A DNA stretch of 52,813 bases from Bacillus_CJ salitolerans (GTDB lineage: Bacteria; Bacillota; Bacilli; Bacillales; SA4): NCBI RefSeq assembly GCF_042680805.1, contig NZ_JBHUEM010000023.1, positions 1 to 52,813 of the forward strand, read 5' to 3'. The notes under the pieces were generated by a model. It was not told the DNA's origin, did no database searches, and saw only the letters and a program-made list of their open reading frames with translations. Positions 7,670 through 15,724 of the stretch are shown piece by piece. The position numbers and the translations under genes are program-made. Within the stretch, counting starts at the first letter, position 1. Each line of letters starts with the position of its first letter.

Positions 7670-8512
7670 ATGATCTATATTGGTGTTACAGGGTGGGGAG
7701 ATCACGATACCTTATATCAACCTCCTATCTCACCTAGGGAAAAATTATCAGTGTACGCAAGCCACTTTCCAATTGTCGAAGTAGATGCTGCTTTTTATGC
7801 CATTCAGCCTAAATCAAATGTGGAAAAATGGGTAAAGGATACACCTGAATCATTTAAATTTATCGTGAAAGCCTATCAAGGGATGACGAAACATATGAGA
7901 GCGGATATTCCCTTTGAAACAACAGACGAGATGTTTGAAGCTTTTCTTGATTCAACAACGACGTATGAAAAGTATGGAAAGCTAGGAATGGTTTTGTTTC
8001 AGTTTCCGCCGTGGTTTGACTGTACAAAGGAAAATGTACAATATTTAAGGTATTGTAAGCAACAAATGGGAAATATGCCATGTGCTTTAGAGTTTCGAAA
8101 CTCTTCCTGGTTCTCGGATGTATATCGAAATAAAACGATTCAATATATGAAGGATGAAGGTTGGATACATAGCATTTGTGATGAACCTCAAGTAGGAACA
8201 GGTTCTATTCCAACCGTCCTTGAAGTAACGTCAAATCAAACATTAGTTCGTTTTCACGGTCGTAATGTTCATGGTTGGACAAAACCGAAGGAAGGAAATT
8301 GGAGAGAAGTTCGATATCTTTATCGTTATAATAAACAGGAGCTTGAGGAATGGGTGTCTCGTCTAAAGAAACTTGAGAGAAAAAATGACAATCTATTTGT
8401 TTTATTTAATAATAATTCTGGCGGAGATGCAGCGGACAATGCAAAGGAATTAATAGATATGCTAGAACTTGAGTATAAAGGTCTAGCACCGCGCCAATTG
8501 GATCTATTTTAG
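7670..8512 (+). CDS. yunF: DUF72 family protein YunF
   Basis: A 280-residue TIM-barrel-like DUF72 protein. The N-terminus MIYIGVTGWGDHDTLY, the segment EVDAAFYAIQ and FHGRNVHGW near residue 200 are family hallmarks; no biochemical function is established. ATG 7670 is chosen (AGGAG at 7657-7661) because the longer frame from 7592 would overlap the upstream terminator hairpin. It is followed after 13 bases by yunE, the same neighbour as in B. subtilis (from memory). Confidence 0.85.
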   Translation: MIYIGVTGWGDHDTLYQPPISPREKLSVYASHFPIVEVDAAFYAIQPKSNVEKWVKDTPESFKFIVKAYQGMTKHMRADIPFETTDEMFEAFLDSTTTYEKYGKLGMVLFQFPPWFDCTKENVQYLRYCKQQMGNMPCALEFRNSSWFSDVYRNKTIQYMKDEGWIHSICDEPQVGTGSIPTVLEVTSNQTLVRFHGRNVHGWTKPKEGNWREVRYLYRYNKQELEEWVSRLKKLERKNDNLFVLFNNNSGGDAADNAKELIDMLELEYKGLAPRQLDLF

Positions 8513-8525
8513 GAAGGATATTTAC

Positions 8526-9338
8526 ATGGAGTGGATTTTGATTTTCTTAGTAGGAATTTTGGCAGGAACATTGGGGAGCTTACTTGGTCTAGGTGGTGGC
8601 ATCATTGTCGTTCCTGCTTTACTTTTTTTGGGGACAATAGAATTTATGGACATTTCCCCGCAAGTTGCAGTGGGAACGTCCTTACTATCAATCATTGCAA
8701 CAGGAATGGCGTCAACGATTGCGTATGTCAAAAAAGGCTTAGTTGACTTGAAAAGTGGTTTTATATTCTTTATTGGAAGTGGACCAGGTGGAATTGTTGG
8801 TGCCTACGCAAATGGATATTTACATACGTCGAGCTTTTCATTGTATTTCGGATTATTTATTCTATTTATTTCATTTGTCATATTTATTAGAGACAAATTG
8901 CCACCAATAAAACCATCAGGAATCATGTTCACTTATATAGACATGGATGGCAGACAGCACGAATATGGATACCAGCTAGTAGTAGCACTCTCCATTTCAT
9001 TTGTAGTCGGTTTTTTATCGGGGTTATTCGGAATTGGTGGAGGAGCGCTTATGGTTCCAGTTATGTTACTATTCTTTCGTTTTCCTGTCCATGTTGCAGT
9101 CGCTACTTCAATGTTCATGATCTTGCTATCGTCCATTACAAGTTCAATCACTCACTACTATCTTGGGAACATAGAATGGCTGTTAGTCATCCTGCTCGTA
9201 CCGGGAGCATGGATTGGAGCTAATCTTGGTTCCTATATAAATACAAAGCTAATGCCTCAAACAATTATGTGGATATTACGAATTTTTCTATTAGTACTAG
9301 GCTTACGATTAATTTATGAAGGAATATTAGGATATTGA
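8526..9338 (+). CDS. yunE: TauE/SafE-type anion permease YunE
   Basis: A polytopic membrane protein (270 aa, about eight membrane segments) of the TauE/SafE family, which exports or imports sulfur-containing anions such as sulfite or sulfoacetate. It shows the duplicated family motif: GSLLGLGGGIIVVPAL near residue 20 and GLFGIGGGALMVPVMLL near residue 170. The ribosome site AGGA sits in the 13-base gap after yunF. The yunD start lies 12 bases after the stop, so yunF-E-D form one unit. The substrate cannot be told from sequence. Confidence 0.85.
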   Translation: MEWILIFLVGILAGTLGSLLGLGGGIIVVPALLFLGTIEFMDISPQVAVGTSLLSIIATGMASTIAYVKKGLVDLKSGFIFFIGSGPGGIVGAYANGYLHTSSFSLYFGLFILFISFVIFIRDKLPPIKPSGIMFTYIDMDGRQHEYGYQLVVALSISFVVGFLSGLFGIGGGALMVPVMLLFFRFPVHVAVATSMFMILLSSITSSITHYYLGNIEWLLVILLVPGAWIGANLGSYINTKLMPQTIMWILRIFLLVLGLRLIYEGILGY

Positions 9339-9350
9339 GGTGTACAATCT

Positions 9351-10730
9351 GTGGGAAAACGTCTACATATTTATCATATTAATGATTTACATAGTCATTT
9401 TGACAATTGGACGAAAGTCGTATCCTTTATAAAGTCAGAGCGTAAAAGATTGGATGAAATCGATGAGGACATGATTGTAGTCGATATCGGAGATCATATG
9501 GATCGCTTTCATCCTATTTCGGAAGCATCACTTGGAAGAGCGAATGTACGACTCATGAATCAAATCGGATATCAGTATGTGACCATTGGGAATAACGAAG
9601 GAATTACCTTATCACATGAACAGTTAAATACATTGTACAATGAGGCAAATTTTAAGGTGATTGTTTCTAATCTATTTAGAGAAAATGGTGAACGACCTAC
9701 TTGGGCAAGTTCTTATGAATTGCATGAAACAAGTTATGGATCAACAATTGCATTTATTGGAGCAACAGTTGCCTTTCAGAAATTTTATGAGCTTCTCGAG
9801 TGGAAAGTAACGGATCCACTTATCATTTTGCCAGAGATTATTCAAGAGGTTAAGGAGAATGGAGCTGAATATGTAGTGCTATTGTCTCATTTAGGAGTGA
9901 ATGAAGATGAGAGGATTGCAAATGAAATAGAGGGGATTGACCTTATCCTTGGAGGGCACACACATCACCTTTTTCCTGAAGGAAAAACCATTAACAGCAC
10001 TTTAGTATGTGCAGCAGGAAAATTTGGATATCATGTTGGTCATGTGACGATTGATTATAAGGAAAAAGAGGTAACATCAATCGTACATTCAATGGATGAA
10101 GTTCCAGAATGTAGTGATACAAAAGAATATCTCATAATAGAAAATAAGGTGGCAAGTATGATTTTAGAAGAGAAGATAGGCTCACTTTCACGCCCCCTAG
10201 AAGTACACTGGTTTAAGCAATCCATATTACCAGAAATATTAGCAGGGGCTTTAAAGGAATGGTGTAAGGCTGAAATTGGAATGGTGAACGCTGGAGTACT
10301 ACTTGATTCATTACGTGCAGGGGATCTAACAGTAGGGGAATTACATAGAATTTGTCCACACCCTATTAATCCGTGCAAAGTCATCTTACAAGGTGATGAG
10401 CTAAAAGAAGTAATTCTACAAGCCGCAACAGAAAGAATGGAAAAACTAGAAATGAAGGGGTTTGGTTTTAGAGGTAAGGTGTTAGGAAAAATGATCTATG
10501 ACGGGATTGAGTTTGACACTACTTCATTAACCGATGGACTGCCACACGTAAGGAATATTAGAATAAATGGACAACCCATCGAGGCTGAACGAGAGTATGT
10601 AATTGCAACTCTTGATATGTTTACATTTGGACGGTTATTTCCAGAGATTATGAATGCAAAATATAAAGAGTATTATTTGCCTGAAATGATTCGTGATTTG
10701 TTGAAATGGAAATTACGAAGAAAGCAATAG
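9351..10730 (+). CDS. yunD: Metallophosphoesterase / 5'-nucleotidase-like YunD
   Basis: A 459-residue enzyme with an N-terminal calcineurin-like metallophosphoesterase domain (metal ligands in HINDLHSHFD, VDIGDHMD, GNNE and LGGHTHH) and a C-terminal 5'-nucleotidase domain (about residues 290-430, with NAGVLLDSLRAGDLTVGEL). Classic members are exported, but this one has no signal peptide, so it should act on nucleotides or related phosphoesters in the cytoplasm. It starts at GTG, with the ribosome site GAGGTG overlapping the yunE stop. Confidence 0.88.
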   Translation: MGKRLHIYHINDLHSHFDNWTKVVSFIKSERKRLDEIDEDMIVVDIGDHMDRFHPISEASLGRANVRLMNQIGYQYVTIGNNEGITLSHEQLNTLYNEANFKVIVSNLFRENGERPTWASSYELHETSYGSTIAFIGATVAFQKFYELLEWKVTDPLIILPEIIQEVKENGAEYVVLLSHLGVNEDERIANEIEGIDLILGGHTHHLFPEGKTINSTLVCAAGKFGYHVGHVTIDYKEKEVTSIVHSMDEVPECSDTKEYLIIENKVASMILEEKIGSLSRPLEVHWFKQSILPEILAGALKEWCKAEIGMVNAGVLLDSLRAGDLTVGELHRICPHPINPCKVILQGDELKEVILQAATERMEKLEMKGFGFRGKVLGKMIYDGIEFDTTSLTDGLPHVRNIRINGQPIEAEREYVIATLDMFTFGRLFPEIMNAKYKEYYLPEMIRDLLKWKLRRKQ

Positions 10731-10792
10731 AATTATTGCACGAATTACATTTCTTCTTCATAAAGTGAATATGAAGAAAGGGGTGTGAAGTT

Positions 10793-11095
10793 ATGGTTAC
10801 AATGACACCAATTATAATTGATCAGTACCAATTTACTGCGATCACAGTCAAACTCCCGAAAACGAACTTTATGGCCGTTACAAATGAAAAAGGATATATT
10901 ATGTGCGGTGCATTAGATGTTGCGTTACTAAATGAAAAATTGAAAGATCGTGGAATCGTTGCAGGGAGAGCTGTAGGAGTCCGCACTATTGAGCAACTTC
11001 TTGAAGCTCCTTTGGAATCCGTCACATTAGAAGCTGAAAATTTAGGGATTACAGTTGGAACAACTGGAAGAGAAGCACTATTGAAAATGGTATAG
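10793..11095 (+). CDS. yunC: DUF1805 protein YunC
   Basis: A 100-residue single-domain protein of the DUF1805 (YunC-like) family, beginning MVTMTPIIIDQYQFTAITVK and containing GYIMCGALDVALLNEKL and GRAVGVRTIEQLL. The fold is a small alpha/beta homotrimer in the known B. subtilis structure; the function is unknown. A ribosome site (GAAAGGGGTG) precedes the ATG. It lies 62 bases after yunD and before a strong terminator. Confidence 0.85.
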   Translation: MVTMTPIIIDQYQFTAITVKLPKTNFMAVTNEKGYIMCGALDVALLNEKLKDRGIVAGRAVGVRTIEQLLEAPLESVTLEAENLGITVGTTGREALLKMV

Positions 11096-11142
11096 TAGAA
11101 CGAATGAACCTAACGATAACCCAAAATGAATGATTATCATAG

Positions 11143-11180
11143 AACCTGTCAATTTATATTGACAGGTTTCGTCATTTTTT
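11143..11180 (+). terminator. Rho-independent terminator
   Basis: AACCTGTCAAT (11143-11153) pairs with ATTGACAGGTT (11158-11168), followed by a T-rich tail. It ends the yunF-yunC unit. Confidence 0.88.
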
Positions 11181-11254
11181 GCTTTATTTACTTACAGAAA
11201 TTCACTAAAAGTACTATACTAGAAATATGATTTCATAAATAAGGAGTTAGTAAG

Positions 11255-12361
11255 ATGAGATTAGTTGCAACCCAATACATAGAAGCAGGGACTAAATTAC
11301 ATAAAGCTATCTTTAATGAAAAAGGTCAAATTCTTGTAAATAAGGGGATTCCTCTTACTAAACGGATGATAGAAAGATTAGAAGAGCTAGGAATAACTTA
11401 TGTTTACATAGAAGATGAGAGAACGAATGACGTGGAGCTAAAATCCCCGATTTCTGACGAGGTACGGAGGGAAGCTGTACAATCGATTGAGCATACATTC
11501 AGGGAACTTAACCAGAAGAATATGATGACAAATTCCATCGTCCTTGAACAATCGTCAAAAAAATTCAATGACATTATCCGAAATATCATATTAGAACTAA
11601 AGGACAATAAAGATTTACTTTCATTACTTACAGACGTAGTTGTACATGATCATTATATCTTTACTCATTCATTAAATGTAACGCTTTATTCTTTAGCAAT
11701 TGGAATAGAAATGAAACTTCCAGAAAAACAGCTTGAAGTCATAGGATTAGGAGCTATCCTTCATGATGTCGGAAAAATGATGGTTTCACTAGATGTACTT
11801 CTAAAACCTGAAAGGCTTACAGCTGATGAATTTAATGAAGTGAAAAAGCACACTACCTATGGATATGATCTACTTAGAAAGTTATCAACTATACCTTTAA
11901 TGGCAGCTCACTGTGCGTTTCAACACCATGAGAGGTTAGATGGTTCAGGGTATCCACGCGGCATAAAAAGTGATGAAATTCACATCTTTGGAAAAATAAT
12001 AGCAGTTGCAGATGTATTTGATGCTGTTACATCAAATAGAGTATACAGGAAAGCAATGCTTCCAAACGAAGGACTTGAAATATTATACGCTGGTGCTGGG
12101 CATCATTTTGATTCTAAAATTATTGAAGCATTTCGTAATTCTGTCGCAATCTATCCAATTGGGATTACTGTTACCCTAAACAATGGTCTTTCAGGTGTGG
12201 TAGTTAAACAAAATTCGGGGTATTGTGACCGACCATTCATCCGTATTCTAGAAAATGACGGAGTAGAACTTCAAGAGCCTTATGAAGTGAATTTAAAAGA
12301 TAGGCTGGATCTAGTAATTGTTGAGTGCATTTTAGCTGATAAAAAAAGTAACAGTGCTTAG
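11255..12361 (+). CDS. HD-GYP domain cyclic-di-GMP phosphodiesterase-like protein
   Basis: A 368-residue protein with a small N-terminal domain (1-125) and an HD-GYP domain (about 130-330). All hallmark residues are present: HD at 170-171 (LHDVGK), HH at 224-225 (QHHERLDGSGYP, with GYP at 232-234) and D253 (VADVFDA). It should hydrolyse cyclic-di-GMP or a related cyclic dinucleotide. No receiver, PAS or membrane domain is visible, so its input is unclear. It is monocistronic, with AAGGAG before the ATG. The stop codon lies inside the terminator stem. Confidence 0.88.
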   Translation: MRLVATQYIEAGTKLHKAIFNEKGQILVNKGIPLTKRMIERLEELGITYVYIEDERTNDVELKSPISDEVRREAVQSIEHTFRELNQKNMMTNSIVLEQSSKKFNDIIRNIILELKDNKDLLSLLTDVVVHDHYIFTHSLNVTLYSLAIGIEMKLPEKQLEVIGLGAILHDVGKMMVSLDVLLKPERLTADEFNEVKKHTTYGYDLLRKLSTIPLMAAHCAFQHHERLDGSGYPRGIKSDEIHIFGKIIAVADVFDAVTSNRVYRKAMLPNEGLEILYAGAGHHFDSKIIEAFRNSVAIYPIGITVTLNNGLSGVVVKQNSGYCDRPFIRILENDGVELQEPYEVNLKDRLDLVIVECILADKKSNSA

Positions 12362-12382
12362 TTGATTCTAAGCACTGTTTTT
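12350..12382 (+). terminator. Rho-independent terminator containing a stop codon
   Basis: AACAGTGCTTAG (12350-12361) pairs perfectly with CTAAGCACTGTT (12368-12379) and runs into Ts. The HD-GYP stop TAG (12359-12361) is the top of the left arm. Confidence 0.88.
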
Positions 12383-12404
12383 AATGAAAGAAGGAAAAGC
12401 TAGA

Positions 12405-13019
12405 CTAATGATGATCTACTTGAAGCACACCTTCGAGATAAAAAATGAGTGCATCGATTTGTCCCTCTAATTCTTTTTTGTTTTCTTCACCTAATAATTG
12501 ATGCCAAAGCAGAAATCCATCTTGAGCATTTAACGTAAAATCAACAATGGCTTGAATAGGTTGGAGAGGTTTAAATTCTCCTCTTCTGACACCCTCTTCT
12601 ATTACTTCTGCAAAGCGATCTCGGAAAAATTGTGACCGATCTCTTGTATAATTGTAACGGTCACTCTCCCTCCAGCCTGTTACAGTGTACTCGAATTGAA
12701 CTGCGGCAAAACTAATATCAGGCTGGTTTCGATAGCTATTGACTATATTCGTAACAGCTATCCATATGGGAGTTGTGGACGAAAGAATGTCGTTGATTTG
12801 TTTGTCCGTTCTCTTATCTAATTCCTTTACAATAGCTCTGAACATTTCCTCTGTACTTGAGAAATATTGATATACGCCGCCTCTACTAAATCCACTCTCT
12901 TCTACAATGTCTTTCATTGTAGTCTTCTCGTATCCCTTTTCCGTAAATACTTTTTCAGCAACCTCTAAGATCTCAAGCCTTCGCTTCTCTTTGTATTCCT
13001 CCGTCACTTTCGGTGACAT
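12405..13019 (-). CDS. TetR/AcrR family transcriptional regulator
   Basis: A 204-residue TetR-type repressor. Its N-terminal helix-turn-helix spans about residues 10-55 (motif FTEKGYEKTTMKDIVEESGF, then GVYQYF). The C-terminal half is an all-alpha ligand domain. The start at 13019 (MSPKVTEEY) follows GGTAGGG; a TTG at 13037 is an alternative. It is the last gene of the YrzI-MFS-TetR unit, and its start lies inside the end of the MFS gene (47-base overlap). The three palindromes at 14448-14504 are its most likely operators, making the unit self-repressed until a pump substrate binds. Confidence 0.88.
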   Translation of the reverse strand: MSPKVTEEYKEKRRLEILEVAEKVFTEKGYEKTTMKDIVEESGFSRGGVYQYFSSTEEMFRAIVKELDKRTDKQINDILSSTTPIWIAVTNIVNSYRNQPDISFAAVQFEYTVTGWRESDRYNYTRDRSQFFRDRFAEVIEEGVRRGEFKPLQPIQAIVDFTLNAQDGFLLWHQLLGEENKKELEGQIDALIFYLEGVLQVDHH

Positions 13020-14265
13020 GCCAATCCCTACCTTCAAATCTTTTCTTAGTCATAAGTGCAACTGTTCCAATGAGTACTAGGCTACCACCTGCTAGTATAA
13101 ATGTATGAACAACACCAATGAGGGTAGACAATATACCGCCTGATATCATACCAATAAACGCTGATATGGTTGTAACACTTCCTATTGTACCAAATACTCG
13201 GCCAGTTTTTGAAACGGGTATTTGTTTTTGAATACTTATTTGAAAGGGGATAGCAGCCAAACCAAAGGACGCTCCACCAAAGAAACAAATGACAGGGAAT
13301 ATAATGTAGAGTGCTACATCATCAAGACCATTTAATAGAGCTGCCGTACCAAATGCTGCACCAACAAAAATGCAGCCAATGGAAGTTGTAATTAATACAG
13401 AAGGGAGCTTCATTTTAGAAATCAGTGCTGCAGATACAAACATTCCTATTCCACTTGAAGCCATGACAAATCCCAACATTTTCGTTGGATCCTCCATAAT
13501 CAATCGTAACAGCACAGAAAATTGAGTGTCAGCGATTTGTAATACAAGTAAAGCTAGGCTAAATAAAAACAGGCTAGCTAATAGGATAGGTACTCCCTTC
13601 AAAATGGAGATTCCATCTTTTAAGTCAAGTAAGATTGCTTGAAATGAAAGTTTCTTGGATGTTGCATCTTGTTCGCTCTGATTAAGGAAGTTTGATTTTG
13701 GAACAGCCAATAATAATAAAGCTGATAGTAAGAACGTCATTCCATCAATGTAGAAAGCCCATTTTACACCGAGCGTGGCAACTAATATTCCCCCAACGGT
13801 AGGACCTATAACTTTTGCAGCATTATCAATCATACTACTTACGCTCATAGCCATCTGAATATCATCATCATGGACAATCTCTTTAAGTTTTCCATTTTTC
13901 GCTGGCATAAATAATACTTCAAATATACTCTTTAAAGTAATGAGAACAAATACTTGCCATAATGAGTTAGTAAAAGCGACACAAACGATTAGCCCGGCAC
14001 AAGCAAGGTTAGATACAATCATAATCTTCTTCCTGTCTAGCCGATCTGCTAAAGCACCGGCAAGTGGACCGAGAACAATACTTGGACCAGCTAAGCAAAG
14101 CATAATACCTGTCACAGCAAAAGGAGAGGCATTCCAATGTATGGCCACCAGTGTAATGATAGCTAAAATGTCTAGCCAATCTCCTAATGCGGAAACCGTT
14201 TGAGCAGATATTAAGGATAAATAGGACTTGTTAGAAAACAACCTTGATTTTTGTTTATCTTTCAA
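12973..14265 (-). CDS. MFS transporter (putative drug efflux pump)
   Basis: A 430-residue major facilitator with about twelve membrane segments. The loop after segment 2 reads GALADRLDRKKIMI, the MFS motif A (G-x-x-x-D-R-x-x-R-K). It resembles the MFS_3/enterobactin-exporter-like group often found beside TetR genes. TTG 14265 is chosen because AGGAGGTG lies six bases upstream; the longer frame from GTG 14274 starts inside that site. The link with a TetR regulator suggests export of a toxic compound, which cannot be identified here. Confidence 0.85.
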   Translation of the reverse strand: MKDKQKSRLFSNKSYLSLISAQTVSALGDWLDILAIITLVAIHWNASPFAVTGIMLCLAGPSIVLGPLAGALADRLDRKKIMIVSNLACAGLIVCVAFTNSLWQVFVLITLKSIFEVLFMPAKNGKLKEIVHDDDIQMAMSVSSMIDNAAKVIGPTVGGILVATLGVKWAFYIDGMTFLLSALLLLAVPKSNFLNQSEQDATSKKLSFQAILLDLKDGISILKGVPILLASLFLFSLALLVLQIADTQFSVLLRLIMEDPTKMLGFVMASSGIGMFVSAALISKMKLPSVLITTSIGCIFVGAAFGTAALLNGLDDVALYIIFPVICFFGGASFGLAAIPFQISIQKQIPVSKTGRVFGTIGSVTTISAFIGMISGGILSTLIGVVHTFILAGGSLVLIGTVALMTKKRFEGRDWHVTESDGGIQREAKA

Positions 14266-14282
14266 CAGAATCACCTCCTAAA

Positions 14283-14423
14283 TTATAGATACCTATGCAT
14301 TTCACATCTTCTATCTGTAATCTGTTCTTGTATCTTTTGAATTGAGATCTCATTCATTACTTCCATAGGTGTGTAGTTCCGCTTTGAAATTGTAATGGAG
14401 AAAAAGATGATATTGAACGTCAT
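14283..14423 (-). CDS. YrzI family small protein (46 aa)
   Basis: A 46-residue protein beginning MTFNIIFFSITISKR, with a hydrophobic N-terminal stretch then a charged tail (QIQKIQEQITDRR-like). The pattern matches, from memory, the YrzI small-protein family of bacilli. GGAGGG lies seven bases before the ATG. The gene sits between the palindromic operators and the MFS gene, which starts 17 bases after the stop, so it is the first gene of the efflux unit. Its function is unknown; a membrane-associated accessory or a leader role are both possible. Confidence 0.65.
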   Translation of the reverse strand: MTFNIIFFSITISKRNYTPMEVMNEISIQKIQEQITDRRCEMHRYL

Positions 14424-14447
14424 AATATAACCCTCCTTGCAATAAAG

Positions 14448-14504
14448 TGACACGTGTGTCGTTAACTGACACCCATGTCGTTATTATAAGTGACACTATT
14501 GTCA
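14448..14504. promoter_or_regulatory. Triple operator of the efflux operon
   Basis: Three 14-bp sites share the form TGACAC-NNN-TGTCR: TGACACGTGTGTCG (14448-14461), TGACACCCATGTCG (14467-14480) and TGACACTATTGTCA (14491-14504). They lie just upstream of the YrzI-MFS-TetR genes, where the minus-strand promoter must be. Spacings are 19 and 24 bases. The size and dyad symmetry fit TetR dimers. Confidence 0.7.
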
Positions 14505-14660
14505 GTTTTCAACCCCTTTTTGAAAAAATAGGCAAAAAATTTTTTTATATAAATACAGGGACAAAGATTGGCTTATCTTCTCTCCTCCTTGCATACATAT
14601 AAGTTAGTAGGGATTAAAACTGTGATAGGAATAGAGCAGCATGAAAAGGAGGGGATAGGC

Positions 14661-15422
14661 TTGGTAAAGTTTCGCGGTAAAAAACCGCGAAGAGGTCCGT
14701 TGCCTTTTCGCTATGTATTTTTGCTTTCATTTGTGATTTTTACATTCTCAACTGCTATTGGATTATGGATAGTTAATAAAGGAATTGAACCAACATTGAT
14801 TGCTTATGCAGAATCCAAAACAGAACAGATTGCTACACTAGTGATCAATAAAGCAATTAATCAAAAAATTGCAGAGGACATGGACATTAATGAGTTGATT
14901 ATTACGGAGCTAGATGCTGATGGGAATGTAAGCCTCATTAAATTTAATCCTTCTATTGTAACAAGGGTACTTTCTGAAACCACAAATGTTGTACAAAGAA
15001 GTTTAAATGAAGTTGCTGATGGTAATTTAAGCGCACTTGAATTTATATCTGATATTGAAATTGAGACATCAGAACAAGCCAAATCAAGGGGAATTACATA
15101 TGAAATTCCTCTCGGGCAAGCAACCAACAATGCTTTACTAGGTAACTTAGGTCCAAAGGTACCAATTCGGTTCATGCCCATTGGAGAAGTAAGTTCAGAT
15201 ATTGTAACCTCGACAGAAGAGTTTGGAATTAACAATGCTTGGTTAGAGGTTGCGGTCAAAATTAAGGTAAATGTCCAAATTATTGTTCCGTTTGCGACAA
15301 AGCAGAAAACGGTTACAACAGAAATTCCAATCGGAATGGCGGTTCTGCCAGGTCAAGTACCAGAATTTTATAACGGCGCTGGGGGTGAAGGAGTTAGTCC
15401 ATCGATAGAGATCTCTCCATAA
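14661..15422 (+). CDS. yunB: Sporulation protein YunB
   Basis: A 253-residue membrane-anchored protein needed for efficient sporulation in B. subtilis, where it is made in the mother cell under sigma-E. A basic N-terminus (KFRGKKPRRGPL) precedes one membrane segment (about residues 18-38, FLLSFVIFTFSTAIGLWIV); the rest should be outside the membrane. TTG 14661 is chosen over the earlier start at 14568 because AAGGAGGGG (14645-14653) lies seven bases upstream and the length then matches B. subtilis YunB. In this genome it is separated from lytH, its usual neighbour, by an 8-kb accessory block. Confidence 0.88.
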   Translation: MVKFRGKKPRRGPLPFRYVFLLSFVIFTFSTAIGLWIVNKGIEPTLIAYAESKTEQIATLVINKAINQKIAEDMDINELIITELDADGNVSLIKFNPSIVTRVLSETTNVVQRSLNEVADGNLSALEFISDIEIETSEQAKSRGITYEIPLGQATNNALLGNLGPKVPIRFMPIGEVSSDIVTSTEEFGINNAWLEVAVKIKVNVQIIVPFATKQKTVTTEIPIGMAVLPGQVPEFYNGAGGEGVSPSIEISP

Positions 15423-15426
15423 CGAG

Positions 15427-15457
15427 AAAAGCCAGGTAAGTTACCTGGCTTTTTTCT
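15427..15457 (+). terminator. Rho-independent terminator of yunB
   Basis: AAAAGCCAGGTAA (15427-15439) pairs with TTACCTGGCTTTT (15441-15453), followed by Ts. Confidence 0.88.
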
Positions 15458-15531
15458 AGTAGGAAAGTATTTTTGATAACTTTAAAAAATCAATAGCAAT
15501 CACTATTTTCCAAAGACTTGGTGCAGATCCA

Positions 15532-15594
15532 TACGGCGAAAAGTGGTGAAGCTACGGCGAATATTAGTAATGATACGGTGAAAAAGTAAGTTCA
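15532..15594. repeat. Short 21-bp tandem repeat
   Basis: TACGGCGAA, TACGGCGAA and TACGGTGAA start at 15532, 15553 and 15574, an exact 21-base period with divergent 12-base spacers. One frame is open through all three units to a TAA, giving seven-residue repeats. This is the same period and behaviour as the repeat at the left edge of the window, but the sequence is different. Confidence 0.55.
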
Positions 15595-15669
15595 ATCCGG
15601 CTTTATCGACTAAAACGATATTTATACATAGTATGATTTTCACCTATAAAGTCACAATTGTTGCCTTTT

Positions 15670-15700
15670 ATAGTAATATAATTTACTATTAAAAGTAAAT
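15670..15700 (+). promoter_or_regulatory. Nested palindromes around a -10 box (putative autoregulatory operator)
   Basis: ATAGTAA-TATAAT-TTACTAT (15670-15689) is a perfect 7-6-7 palindrome whose centre is a consensus -10 hexamer. A second perfect 7-6-7 palindrome, ATTTACT-ATTAAA-AGTAAAT (15681-15700), overlaps it. Together they give three alternating half-sites. No good -35 box is seen. The site is 25 bases before the HTH gene, so self-regulation is the simplest reading. Confidence 0.6.
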
Positions 15701-15724
15701 AGTGGATAAGAAGGAGAATGTGCC

